In this document: positions 12,114 through 22,919 of the stretch, one piece after another | Position numbering within the stretch: the stretch's first letter is position 1 | How the letters are laid out: every line of letters begins with the position of its first letter | Assembly: GCA_037974665.1 (NCBI GenBank) | Contig: CM075770.1 | Coordinates: forward strand, 23,795,501-23,859,500 | DNA length: 64,000 bases | From: Ehretia macrophylla | Lineage: Eukaryota > Streptophyta > Magnoliopsida > Boraginales > Ehretiaceae | Direction of reading: 5' to 3' | Notes under the pieces: model-generated | Seen by the model: the letters and a program-made list of their open reading frames with translations, nothing else | Databases searched by the model: none | What the model was told of the DNA's origin: nothing | Program-made: the position numbers and the translations under genes

Positions 12114-12125
12114 TGGTATCAGAGC
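12114..12125 (+). other. Primer binding site of nested element
   Basis: TGGTATCAGAGC, two bases after the LTR end. It is the same 12-mer as the primer site of the surrounding gypsy element, consistent with shared replication machinery. Confidence 0.88.
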
Positions 12126-13784
12126 TTGTTTAGCTCATAAGCCGGGACAGGGTCCTCGGTCTGGTAGGTAGTGGTCCTTGAATGTGTGCTTGCTAAGTGT
12201 GTCTTGAAAGTGTATACTTGTATGTGAGATTATGTGTCTTGACATGAATGTGTGCTCCTATGTGATATAGTTATGTGTTATGTGTTAATTGTGTGCTAAG
12301 TGAAGTAAAGTGTTTAGTTGTGCATTGAATTGACCTATTGAATCGACCTCGTGGATTGTTATTTGCTTGAAGTATTGCTTGTAATGTGTGTACTGAAATG
12401 TCTTGAATTAGCTATGCTGTGATTTGAATTGATTATGCTGTGCTTGACTTGATTGTTATGCTTGAGTGACCTTGTTGAATAAACTATTTTGTAAACTTGC
12501 TGGCATAATAGCTTAAGGCATATGTATAACTGTGATATATTGGCATTCATACATGTCCTATTGAAATGGTAAGTAAGTCATCTTCCTCCCCTGAAGAAAG
12601 TGGTTCACCGCTAGCTTTTCAAGGTGTATGGGTTGGCAGAAAATGAATGGCATTTAATTAGCCTTTATTTGGGAGTTGGTGTTTGCTTTTGGAGCTCGGT
12701 TATTGGCAAATCTCTATGGTCCTCCTCTGTGCTTAACAGTTGTGAAAGGGTAGCTTTCTCTTGAGGTTTTATTTGGTCATTCTTTGGAGCATTCTTTGGT
12801 TTTCTTAATGGGTATTCTTTGGAGACTTCTGTTGGCATTTCTCGGTGGATTTGGCTATTGAGATTTTAATCGGCCTTACTGCACAGTAATATCTATGGTA
12901 TATGTGTCTCGGTCTTTATTGGTGTGATACTGGCATCCCTGATTGGAAATTCTTCAATGGTATTTTCTGGAATTCTCAGTGGCCAATTATTTAATATTTA
13001 CTTATTAGGCAAACTTGGCTACTTTCTTATTGGAGCATTGTTTCGGATATCTTCTTCAGTGTTCCTCAGTAGGTTTGGTATTTGGAGTTCCTATCAGAGT
13101 TATTGTATAATACTACTTAGGGTATTCTTTGAAATTCTTATTGGGCATTCTATTGGTATTTTCCTTATTGGCAAGGTTGCATGAAGTTTTCACTTGGCAA
13201 ATAGTGAAGAGGCCTCAGAGTTTGGCTTTGGTGGGAAACTATGTTTGTTATTCAACTTGGTTGTTTTATTGGGCACATTATATTTTCTCTGCTATTTCCT
13301 TTGACATTCTTCTCAGCATTTGATAGCAAAACTCGGAATCTAATTGGGTGTCCCATGGGGTTATTATTTGGAAGGCTTCTTTAGAACTTTGAAATATATT
13401 TGATTGGGTTCTTAGTATTTTCTTCAGCACTCTTAACAGGGCATTCTTCTATGAAATTCATGACCAGTGGGGTACTTATTTGGACCTCTGGATGGAACCT
13501 TTGTTTGAGCCTTTATTTTGCTTCTTATTTGGGAATTCTCGGGCAGTAATAGTTGAACTTCTACTCGGGATTCGTGTATAGGGTATTCATTCGGTATTCT
13601 TCTTATCATTAATATGTGATGTGATTTTATCTACAGTATCTTTGCTTAGGTCTTTATTGGTATTATCTCGGTGCTTTTGGTTGGAATTTTATTCTTCTTC
13701 GGTATTCGTGTCAACGGGATCCTTCAACCGATAAAGATTAGTCAGAATTGGATTTCAGATGATGCTGAGTTCTATTGGAAGAAG
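12126..13784 (+). other. Non-coding internal region of nested element
   Basis: About 1.66 kb without a recognisable protein. From about 12640 to 13720 it is T/G-rich and made of degenerate echoes of ATTCTTTGG and GGTATTCTT, spaced irregularly. Short open frames such as 12924-13184 encode only Ile/Leu/Phe-rich strings that follow from this composition. This is where gag-pol would sit in an autonomous relative. Confidence 0.75.
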
Positions 13785-13802
13785 AATTGCGAGGACGCAA
13801 TT
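13785..13802 (+). other. Hairpin before the polypurine tract (nested element)
   Basis: AATTGCG-AGGA-CGCAATT, a perfect 7-bp inverted repeat with a 4-base loop, 5 bases before the purine tract. The surrounding gypsy element has the same stem at 18012-18029 with loop TGGG. Confidence 0.8.
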
Positions 13803-13807
13803 TTTTT

Positions 13808-13820
13808 AAGGGGGGAAGGA
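13808..13820 (+). other. Polypurine tract of nested element
   Basis: AAGGGGGGAAGGA directly before the 3' LTR. It primes plus-strand DNA synthesis. Confidence 0.85.
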
Positions 13821-16286
13821 TGTGATACCCCGAACCTGGCATGTATTCAATAGCATTTAAAGTTCATTTAAATTGCATTTATTGACCTTTCACCTTCTTT
13901 GACCAAACTAGTTGACTTTTCATCTACATTGACCAACTAGGACAAGGTGGGAATTTTTGAAATGTTTAATAAAAGGCAAACTTCGGATTAGAAATAAAAA
14001 AATGCAATGTTAAGTTAGTCAAATTTTGGGTCAACTTTGGAATTAAATCTGAACCAATTGGGGAAGAGTTAGGTAGCAAATTATATATGGTTGGAAAGCT
14101 CTATGAGTCTAGTTTCTGAGGCTTCAAACCGTTCGTGAATTGAGTTTTCTAGAAGAATTTATGGCCATTTTCGTAAGGTCGCGCATAACTGTTTTGGTTT
14201 AGCGGGTTGACCGAAGCTTTGACCATTTGTCATCTTCTATTTAAGTGAGAAATACGAAACAAAAGAGCCAAAACCAGAAAAATAAAGACCATGGCTGAAA
14301 CCATGGAGGAAAAAGAAAAAAAAACACATTTCAACTTCAAATCTTCATTTCGTCGCGTGAGCTTGTACGGGGTGGTTTCCGAGGCATCCAGCGTGGTTTC
14401 CCTAGCGTCTAGGAGCGTCTAAGGTGAGGGTTTCATCGTTATTTGCGCATTTGAAATATTTGTATCTAAACTTTGATTTTTGGATTTTATGCGTAGATTG
14501 TTGTTTTAATCGTTCTGTTGCTTAAAGAATGTTCCTTGTTGATTGTAGAACATGTATTTATAGCTTTTTAACATTTTCTGCGGTTGAATATTGAAATTGA
14601 AATATAAATTGTATAATGAATAGTAAATTATGAATAGTAAACCCCCGTTTCGATGAAGTTGCTCCGTTACGCATTCTGTTGATGTAGGAGGATGCTAGAT
14701 ATGCTAGAATGCCTAAATGTGTGGTTTAATTGGAATGTGTAATGAAAAAATGGTAAAAACGGCTTAGTGAAAGTTGGGGTCGTTTAGGTCGAGTTTAGCG
14801 TTTTCTCGTTGTGCATGATGGCATTGTTTTGGGAGGCCATGGAAGCACTTTTGGTGCGATTATGGCATTGGTTGGTTATTTGGTTAGTATAGTTCTAGTT
14901 CAAATGAGCAAAGGGGCAAATCAGGGCTTTGCGCGAAATCTAGGGTAAAGTAGGGTTTCGGGGTCCTTGGACGTGCCTTATGGTGACCTAGGAGGATTAG
15001 CGAAGTCGGTTTCCAGAACTCATGGCTCGTTTGGAAATGGTAGTGTTTTGATAGTTGGGGCCGATTTGTGATTTTGCTTGTTATCTTGATATTATGCCTA
15101 TAGAATGCTTAGGGTTGCTTGATATACTTGTTTAATTGGTGTTATTGTTTCTTATTATTTCTTGTTATGCTTGAAAAGTTAGTTGAATGCTAGTATTGAT
15201 TGTGATTGCTTGTTATCTCATTTGTTGTCACTAGTTTGTATTGTTGTGCTATCGCTCGTTTATTGCCTTGTATCGAGTCTTGCATTGCATAGTGTCAGCA
15301 CGTGAGTGATGGGCCTCTCTGGGTAGCCTCGGGTTGCCAGTGTTGGTTGCTCTAGCTCCGTAGCTATTCCCTCTTCTCGCTTGGGCTGCCTCCCAGGGAG
15401 ATTTGGGTCGTAGATTGATGGATACTTCCGGGGTATTCCAAACTGGTGTTATAAGGTGGATGCGCGCTTATTGTCATCGTTGTCAACATCAAGCTCGAGA
15501 TTGATGTATCGCTCGTGAAATGGTACTTTGCTCGTATGAGTGAACCATAGCCTTCAGAGTGTGGTATAGCTTTGAATGGTTGTGTTAATGCTTTCAGTAA
15601 TTGCTTATTGTATTGATTATTTGTTTAGATTGGTTATTTATCAGTTATATTGCTTAACTGTCTTATTTGTATTGCACGACTTTCTTTCTCTCCAATTCGA
15701 TATCTGTCTCGCCCTCACTGAGTATACGTGTTGTGTATACTCACTCCTCACCACCACATTTCAGGAAATCCCATGGTAGCTGGAAAGGTCGTGATTTGGT
15801 GAAAGTCCGTGCTTGAAGAGTTGTCCTGCGTGCCTATGTGACTTGAGTTGGCAAAGTTATAAAGTGGTATGCTTTTATGTATTATATGTATTTAATGTTA
15901 AAGGGAAGGTAATTTAAGTTTCACTAGATTATGTATTTAGTTAATGTAGGTTAAGTTCAATGTATATTTGGAATGATAGAGCAAAAGACATAGAAAGGTA
16001 TGATAGTCTAGCTTATGATATAGGTTTGTGTAGTTTAATTGCTAAGCTTGAATGTATATTTACTTGTGTTTTGCTTGTTGTGAACCAAGGCTCGGATGGC
16101 CTTGAGGTGGTTGAATGTTTGGTCCTGGTACTCGTCCCCTTCTCTGCTGTCGCAGGTTTTACTTTTCGCCTAGGAACAGGGGAGACTCCGTCCGTTTTCC
16201 CTGAAAATTTATGCCCGGGTTTGGTTTGGGTTATGTTTAGATCGATTGATAGAACTCCCGGTCTCGAGAGGGATCGGGGTGTTACA
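13821..16286 (+). repeat. Nested element 3' LTR
   Basis: 2466 bp, starting TGTGATACCCC and ending GTTACA. It is the near-identical partner of 9643-12111. Early differences include A/T in ACCAGG and one T deletion in the ATTTTATT tract. Confidence 0.94.
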
Positions 16287-16291
16287 GGTTG
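16287..16291. repeat. Target-site duplication of nested element, right (GGTTG)
   Basis: Matches 9638-9642. The gypsy RNase H coding sequence resumes immediately after it. Confidence 0.93.
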
Positions 16292-16748
16292 CAGATTTGA
16301 AATTTTTACTGACCACAAGAGTCTCAAGTATTTGTTTTCACAGAAGGATCTGAATATGAGGCAGTGAAGATGGCTAGAGCTATTGGGTGGTTACAATTGT
16401 TCTATTAACTACGTGCCAGGTAAGGCGAATGTTGTTGCTGATGCTTTGAGCCGAAAGGCTACTGTTGCAAGCTTAATTATCAAGGATTGAGAGACTTTGG
16501 AGGAAATTTGTTCATGGAAGCCAGAAGCTACTGAGGTAGGGATTCGATTTGCTAGTTTGCAGATTCAGTCAGGGTTGCTAGCACAGATCAGAGAGGCTCA
16601 GAAGACTGATCCTCACATCTTGAAGATCCAAGAAAAATCAAAAGGGGGAGAGTCGGAGTTTAAATTACATGCAGATAGCATCTTCAGATTCAGGGATAGA
16701 GTATGTGTTCCTAATGATCCGACCTTGAAGAATGAGATCCTGTCCGAG

Positions 16749-17300
16749 GCACATAATTCGAGGTATACGATTCATCCGGGCAGTACAAAAATGTATAGAG
16801 ATTTGAAACAACACTTCTGGTAGAACAATATGAAGAGGGAGATTGCTGGGTATGTATCTAGATGTTTGACTTGTCAGAGGGTTAAAGTTGAGCATCAAAG
16901 GCCAGCCAGACTTCTACAGCCGTTGTCGATTCCGCAATGGAAGTGGGTACATATAACAATGGACCTTGTGACCGATCTTCCTAGATCTCCGAGAGGATGT
17001 GATTCTGTTTGGGTTGTTGTGGACCGCTTGACTAAAGTTACACATTTTATTCCCGTGAACAAACAGGATAGCCTTGATAAGCTAGCTGAGCTTTATGTTG
17101 CTAATATTGTTAGATTGCATGGTGTGCCACAAAGTATAGTGTCAGATAGAGATCCCAGATTCAGATCTTGTTTTTGGCAGAAGTTGCAAGAGGCCATGGG
17201 AACTAAGTTGAGCTTCAGTACTGCATATCATCCACAAACTAATGGCCAGTCTGAGAGAACAATCAGGATCTTGGAAGACATGCTTCGGGCATGTGTGTTA
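16749..17300 (+). other. Integrase zinc-binding and catalytic core
   Basis: An HHCC module spans HNSRYTIHPGST to CLTCQRVK, with a TAG at 16821 inside it. The core has catalytic Asp codons at 16962 (MDLVTDL) and 17145 (SDRDPRF) and a Glu codon at 17253 (NGQSER). This gives the canonical D,D-35-E spacing. The catalytic residues are intact. Confidence 0.9.
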
Positions 17301-17834
17301 GACTTTGGGAAGAATTGGGAAAAGTTTTTGCCTTTAGCGGAGTTCGCCTACAACAATAGTTATCAATCTACTATAGGTATGGCTCCCTACGAGGCGTTGT
17401 ATGGTCGGAAATGTAGATCCCCGTTATATTGGGAAGAGGTTGGAGAGATGAGAACAGTTGATCCGACTGTGTTACCTGAGATGATTAAGATGGTAGATAA
17501 TGTTCACCTTATTCGCCAGCATATGCTTACAGCTCAGAGTCGTCAGAAGAGTTATGCGGATAAGCACAGTCGGGATCTTAAGTTTGATTTGGGAGATTGG
17601 GAGTTTCTTAAGATTTCTCCATGGAAGGGATTGATTCGGCATGGTAAGAGCGGGAAGCGTAGTCCCAGGGAGGTGGGGCCGGATGAGATCACCGGAAGGG
17701 TAGGTCATTTGGCTTATCGATTAGCTTTGCCTCCGAGCTTGTCGAGACTACACGATGTGTTCCACGTGTCTATGTTAAAGAAGTACCATCCAGACCCTTC
17801 ACATGTACTTGAACTAGAGCCTTTGCAGATTGAA

Positions 17835-17975
17835 GAGAAGTTGTCTTATGAAGAGAAACCGATTCGAATTGTGGATCGGAAAGTTCAGGAGCTTCGCAAA
17901 AAGAGTATTCCGTTAGTAAAGGTTCTGTGGAATCATCATGGGTTTGAGGAAGCGACTTGGGAAAGAGAGGACTAG
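17835..17975 (+). other. Chromodomain-like C-terminal segment
   Basis: After the integrase-linked FHVSMLKKYHPDPSHV segment comes EKPIRIVDRKVQELR, then IPLVKVLWNHHG and EEATWERED. This pattern is known from chromovirus integrases, where it is thought to guide integration to marked chromatin. The identification rests on motif pattern only. Confidence 0.6.
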
Positions 17976-18011
17976 GTTCGGGATCATTATCCGGATTGTT
18001 GACCAGGTAGG

Positions 18012-18029
18012 AATTGCGTGGGCGCAATT
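18012..18029 (+). other. Hairpin before the polypurine tract (gypsy element)
   Basis: AATTGCG-TGGG-CGCAATT, a perfect 7-bp stem with a 4-base loop just after the pol stop. Same stem as in the nested element. Confidence 0.8.
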
Positions 18030-18034
18030 GTTTT

Positions 18035-18047
18035 AAGGGGGAGAGGG
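18035..18047 (+). other. Polypurine tract of gypsy element
   Basis: AAGGGGGAGAGGG directly before the 3' LTR start TGTAATACCC. Confidence 0.88.
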
Positions 18048-20296
18048 TGTAATACCCGAGCCCGGAATGTGAAAATTCTTTGTTTATTATTTTGAAAATT
18101 ATATTTTCTTAAGTACTCAGAATTCAAATTGTTACTTCTTTGTTGTCGCAACGTGCATTGCATTTATGGAGCGATAGCTAGAGAACGGTTTCTAGTCCTC
18201 AGCAAATAGTGAAACTAGTATTTAGATGACTTAATTTTTATATTTTAATTGTTGTTAGCTTTAATTAATTTTTCTCTAGTTAGAATGGCTTTAAAATGCA
18301 AAAAATAAAGCCATTTGACCAAGTTTTAAGTTGTTTGACCAAGCCTTGACCAACTTTGACCTAACTTGTCACCTAATAAGCTTTTAACTTAGCAAAATAA
18401 AAGAAAAATAGCAGCTGAAACAGCCAAGCAGGCCGTGAGCTTCAAGAGAGAAAAAAAAAACCTTTCAACTTCCAATCGTTCAATCTTCGCGTGAGCTTGT
18501 GCGGGGTTGTTACCGAGCCATCCAGCCTTGTTTTCCTAGCGACTAGGAGTGCCTAAGGTGAGGGAATCATGTTATTTGCGCATTTAAATGTTTAGTGTAT
18601 CAACTTTGCAATTTTTAGATTTTATCCGTAGATTGTTGTTTAAAGCGTTTTGATGCTTCCAGAATGTTCCTTGGCAATTGTAGAACGTGTATTTATAGCT
18701 TTTTAACATTTTCTGCGGTTAAATGTTGAGATTGCAATTAAATTTGGATGTTGAATAGTATTTTGTGAATAGTAAATCCTTGGAACGATGAAGTTGTTCC
18801 GTTATGCTATCCGTTGATGTAGAATTGTGCTAGGTGTGCTAGAATGCCTAAATGCATGGTTTGTTTGGGTTGCGTAATGGAAAAAATAGGAATTAAGCCT
18901 TGTTGAAAGTCGGGGTCATTTAGGTCGAGTTTAGCATTTTCTCGTTTTGCGTGTTGGCATTGTTTCGGGAGGCCATGGAAGCACTTTTGGTGCGATTATG
19001 GCGTTGGTTGGGTGTTTGGTTGTTATAGTTGTAGTTCAAACGAGAAAGGGGGAAATCGGGGCTTTGCGCGAGTTCTAGGGTAAAGTAAGGTTTCGGGGTC
19101 TTTAGACGTGCCTTATAGTGACCTAGGAGGATTGGCGAAGTCGGTTTCTAGAACTCGTGGCTCGTTTGGAAATGGTAGTGTTTTGATAGTTGGGGCCGAT
19201 TTGTGTTTTTGCTTGTTTTCTTGATTTTATGCCTATAGAATGCTTAGGGTTGCTTGAAATACTTGTTTGAATTGATTTGGATTCAAATGCTTATCAATTG
19301 TTGCTATTGCGTGCGAGAGTAACCTACTTTGTTATTCTCCCACGTGTAGTTTTATCGCTTGTTTATCGCCTTGTATCGAGTCTTGCATTGCATAGTGTCT
19401 CGCGCGTGAGTGATGGGCCTCTCTGGGTAGCCTCGGGTTGCCAGTGTTGGTTGCTCTAGCTCCGCTGCTATTCCTTCTTCTCGCTTGGGTTGCCTCCCTG
19501 GGAGTTTTGGGTCGTAGGTTGATGGATACTTCCGGGGTATTCCAAACTGGTGTTATAAGGTGGTTTGGGCCGGCGCGTCGTCATCGAATTCTTGAATGAA
19601 AGTTGCTCGTGAAAAGAGTACCGTATCCTTTGAATGAATGTTTATAGTCTTTAATGCTTGCCTTGTTATAATATTGACTTGTTTGTATCTTTAAATGATA
19701 ATTGTATGCATTGCTTGGCTAATTGCATTGCATACTCCTCTCATCTCCGTCCTTGAGACCAATTGCCCTCGCTGAGCAATAGTTTTTGCTCATTCCTCTC
19801 TATACAATATTTTTACAGGAGTAGTTGAAGCAGACCCTATCGAGGTAATAGAGGAGGAGGAGCAGGTGGAGGTGTTTCCGTGATAGCACTTCTCTGCTTT
19901 ACTGGTGGTTGGTTACCAGATTTTGTGCGAGCCTTGCTTGATATGTATATTGCTTGGATGTCGCTTAATTTTGAGGCCTCTACGGTCTTATGTTGTATAA
20001 GTTGGAAGAATGTAAAGTTGTAAACTTATACCCTTGTGACTAGTAAGGAAATGCATGCTAACGGAATTGATTAGTGGCATAAATACTTATGTAGTATGCA
20101 TATCATTTTTGGGTTGCAAAGTTGGTTAATAAGAAATGTATGTTTTAAAGAAAGTCGGCTTGTTTTTATTATTTTATGGCTTTCGCAAGAATTATATTGA
20201 TTTTAGGGTTTTCAGATCGTCCGCGGTACAGAGGAGACTCCGTCCGTGTGTCGGGTCCGGGCTTGGCCTTTTGCGGGGTCGGGTCGGGGCGTGACA
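18048..20296 (+). repeat. Gypsy 3' LTR
   Basis: 2249 bp, TG...CA, the partner of 4216-6462. It ends GGGGCGTGACA against the ACTTC duplication. Confidence 0.95.
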
Positions 20297-20301
20297 ACTT
20301 C
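20297..20301. repeat. Target-site duplication, right (ACTTC)
   Basis: Matches 4211-4215. The 5S spacer resumes as GCTTCTCGTAGATGC. Confidence 0.95.
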
Positions 20302-20764
20302 GCTTCTCGTAGATGCTGGGCCCGCAAACTGAGGGCGTAGGTCTTGTGACCAGGTATCCGTCGCTCCGATTCCCATAACTTTTGATCCGTAAGGAGTTAC
20401 GTGGCGCAAAGCATACCGTTGGAAAGCTCTCCGAGAGCTTTTCGACAGGGTCAGCAAGTTCGCTCAGCTGCGTCCATTTTTTGCAGCCCAAAACTGAACA
20501 TTTTCATCAGTTTTAGGAAACTTTTCTTCTTTTGCTCTGTTTTTCCATCACGGAACGTACGTTGTGAGTTGTTAAAAGGACGACAACCCAACTTGTGGGA
20601 TATTACAGAGCCCTACAACGCGTCGATATCACGTCTTACGAGGATGTTGCGTTGTTGAAGCGGATGGGTTGTCGTTAAGCCCAATTGGCCTTTTGAATAG
20701 GCCATCTCTTTGGGCTGGGACTGTGAACCGTCAACACATAAAGGATTTGTGCCCTCAACAGGAC

Positions 20765-20884
20765 GGGTGCGATCATACCAGCACTAATGCACCGGATCCC
20801 TTTAGAACTCCGAAGTTAAGCGTGCTTGGGCGAGAGTAGTACTAGGATGGGTGCCCCCTTGGGAAGTCCTCGTGTTGCTCCTCC
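20765..20884 (+). rRNA. 5S rRNA gene copy 7
   Basis: Six substitutions: A37T, C39T, A90C, C95T, A115T, C118T. The last four are shared with copy 11, which lies 2714 bp downstream, and mark the four-unit repeat. Confidence 0.92.
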
Positions 20885-21443
20885 CTTTTCAATTTTTTTT
20901 GCACCGGTTAGGGTTCCTAAGATTCTTTATCCACCACATTTCTATTACCGAATCCCACGCATCTTGGGCAAGACAACTTCGCTTCACGTAGAGGCTGGGC
21001 CTGCAAACCGTGGGCGTAGGGCTTGTGACCAGGTCTCCGTCGCTCTGGTGCCGATAACATTTAATCTGTAAGGAGTTACGTGGCGCACAGCATACCGTTG
21101 GAAAGCTCTCTAAGAGCTCTATGACGGGGGAAACAAGCTTGCTCAGCTGCACCTGTTTTCGGAGCCCAAAATCGAAAGTTTTCATCAGTTTCGGGCCACT
21201 TTTCTTCTTTTGCTCTATTTTTTCCGTCCCGGATCGTACGTCGTGAGCTGTTAAAAGGGCTACAACCTAACTCACGGGATATTACAGGGCCCTACAACGC
21301 ATCAATCTCACGTCTTACGTGGATGCTGTGTTGTTGAAGCAGATGGGTTGTCGTTAAGCCCAATTGGCCTTTTGAATGGGCCATCGCTCTGGGCTGGGAC
21401 TGTGAACCATCAACACATAAAAGATTTGTGCCCTCAACATGAC

Positions 21444-21563
21444 GGGTGTGATCATACCAGCACTAATGCACCGGATCCCATTAGAACTCCGACGTTAAGC
21501 GTGCTTGGGCGAGAGTAGTCCTAGGATGGGTGACCCCATGGGAAGTCCTCGTGTTGCACCCCC
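21444..21563 (+). rRNA. 5S rRNA gene copy 8
   Basis: Five substitutions: C6T, C39T, A50C, A77C, C95A. Sister of copy 12 (A50C, C39T, C95A shared) and, more loosely, of copy 16. Confidence 0.93.
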
Positions 21564-22121
21564 TTTTCAATTTTTTTTGCCCCGGTTAGGGTTTCCAGGA
21601 AACTTTGTCCACCACATTTCTATTACCGAATCCCACTGCACCTTGGGCAAGACAACTTCACTTCACGTAGAGGCTGGGCCCGCAAACCGAGGGCGTAGGG
21701 CTTCTGACCAGGTCTCCGTCGCTCCGATGCCCATAACTTTTGATCTCTAAGGAATTACGCAACGCATAATATACCGTTGGAAAGCTCTCCGAGATCTCTA
21801 CGATGGGGGCAGCAAGCATGCTGAGCTACGCCAGTTTTTGGAGCCCAAAATTGAACGTTTTTATCAGTTTTGGGCCACTTTTCTTCTTTTGCTCTGTTTT
21901 TCTGTCCCGGACCGTATGCTGTGAGCTGTTAAAAGGATGACAACCTAACTCATGGGATATTACAGGGTCCTACAACGCGTCGATATCACGTCTTACGAGG
22001 ATGCTGCATTGTTGAAGCGGATGGGTTGTCGTTACGCCCAATTGGCGTTTAGAATGGGCCATCTCTCTGGGCTGGGACTGTGAACCGTCAACACATAAAG
22101 GATTTGTGCCCTCAACATGAC

Positions 22122-22241
22122 GGGTGCGATCATACCAGCTCTAATGCACCGGATCCCATCAGAACTCCAAAGTTAAGTATGCTTGGGCAAGAGTAGTAGT
22201 TGGACGGGTGACCTCCTGGGAAGTCCTCGTGTTGCACCCCC
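22122..22241 (+). rRNA. 5S rRNA gene copy 9
   Basis: Nine substitutions: A19T, G48A, C57T, G58A, G68A, C78G, A80T, T84C, C93T. It is the only copy in the window with T at position 93, the base usual in other plants. Shares A19T, C57T, G58A, C78G and T84C with copy 13. Confidence 0.91.
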
Positions 22242-22799
22242 CTTTCCAATTTTTTTTGCCACGGTTACGGGTGCCAAGATTCTTTATCCACCACATTTCT
22301 ATTACCGAATCCCACGGCACCTTGGGCAAGACAACCTCGCTTCAGGTAGAGGCTGGGCCCGCAAACTGAGGTCGTAGGGCTTATACCAGGTCTCCGTCAC
22401 TCCGGTGCCCATAACGTTTGATCCGTAAGGAATTACGCGTCGCACAACATACCGTTGGAAAGCTCTCCGAGAGCTCTACGACAAGGGCAGCAAGCCTGCC
22501 CAGCTGCGCCAGTTTTTGGAGCCCAAAATTGAACGTTTTCATCAGTTTCGGGCCACTTTTCTTCTTTTGCTCTATTTTTCCGTCCCGGACCGTACGTTGT
22601 GAGCTGTTAAAAGGACAACAACCTAACTCGTGGGATATTACAGGGCCCTACAGCCCGTCAACATCACGTCTTACGAGGATACTACGTTGTTGAAGCCGAT
22701 GGGTTGTCGTTAAGCCCAATTGGCCTTTAGAATGGGCCATCTCTCTAGGCTGGGACTGTGAACCGTCAACAGATAAAGGATTTATGCCCTGAACCTGAC

Positions 22800-22919
22800 G
22801 GGTGCTATCATACATGAATTAATGCACCGGATACCATCAGAACTCCGAAGTTAAGCGTGTTTGGGAGAGAGTAGTACTAGGATGGGTGACCCCCTGGGAA
22901 GTCCAAGTTTTGTACCCCC
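22800..22919 (+). rRNA. 5S rRNA gene copy 10 (likely non-functional)
   Basis: Twelve substitutions: G7T, C15A, A16T, C18A, C20T, C34A, C61T, C67A, T106A, C107A, G110T, C114T. Four cluster at 15-20 near the A-box. G110T makes a T4 run at 109-112, a likely early Pol III stop. Sister of copy 14. Confidence 0.88.

Larger units (their letters stand above)
9643..16286 (+). mobile_element. Non-autonomous LTR retrotransposon nested in the gypsy RNase H region
   Basis: 6644 bp, starting TGTGATACCCCGAAC and ending GGGGTGTTACA, flanked by GGTTG. The LTRs are 2469 and 2466 bp and the internal region only about 1.7 kb. The internal region has a primer site and polypurine tract but no gag, protease, RT or integrase. 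This large-LTR, non-coding layout resembles LARD-like elements. Long stretches of its LTR match the host gypsy LTR, for example around 10590-10950 against 5088-5440, so I infer a derivative mobilised by relatives of the host element. Insert plus duplication is 6649 bp (3n+1), which explains the frame change of pol across it. In the first 460 bp or so, the two LTRs show 8 substitutions and one indel. Confidence 0.93.
16292..18002 (+). pseudogene. gag-pol, 3' portion (rest of RNase H, integrase, C-terminal tail), broken
   Basis: Continues the interrupted frame. RNase H ends with FEIFTDHKSLKYLF and the VVADALSRK motif. Integrase and a chromodomain-like tail follow. In-frame stops are TGA 16365 and TGA 16488 (first expected Arg, second probably Arg), TAG 16821 (Trp expected after HFW) and TAG 17973. 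The next stop, TGA at 18000, is 8 codons on and may be the original end. I see no frameshifts. The spacing of about 45 bp from there to the 3' LTR suits the family. Confidence 0.92.
4216..20296 (+). mobile_element. Ty3/gypsy LTR retrotransposon (chromovirus, Tekay/Del-like), interrupted by a nested element
   Basis: Starts TGTAATACCC and ends GGCGTGACA (TG...CA), flanked by ACTTC duplications. The order is LTR, primer site, gag, protease, RT, RNase H, integrase, chromodomain-like tail, polypurine tract, LTR. Integrase after RNase H is the Ty3/gypsy order. The long LTRs and C-terminal chromodomain-like segment point to a Tekay/Del-type chromovirus (inference from family knowledge). Without the nested element and one GGTTG duplication it is about 9.4 kb. 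The coding frame carries ten nonsense codons and no frameshift that I can see, so it is dead. In the first 460 bp or so, the two LTRs differ by 9 substitutions and one indel. Confidence 0.95.

Noticed and set aside
12924-13184. 86-codon Ile/Leu/Phe-rich open frame in the nested element
   Set aside because: It lies in T-rich, internally repetitive DNA, where hydrophobic codons follow from composition. No family match and no conservation evidence.
15960-16367. 135-codon open frame crossing the end of the nested 3' LTR into RNase H
   Set aside because: The first part is LTR sequence that happens to be open. Only the part after 16291 is real, as the interrupted pol of the host element.
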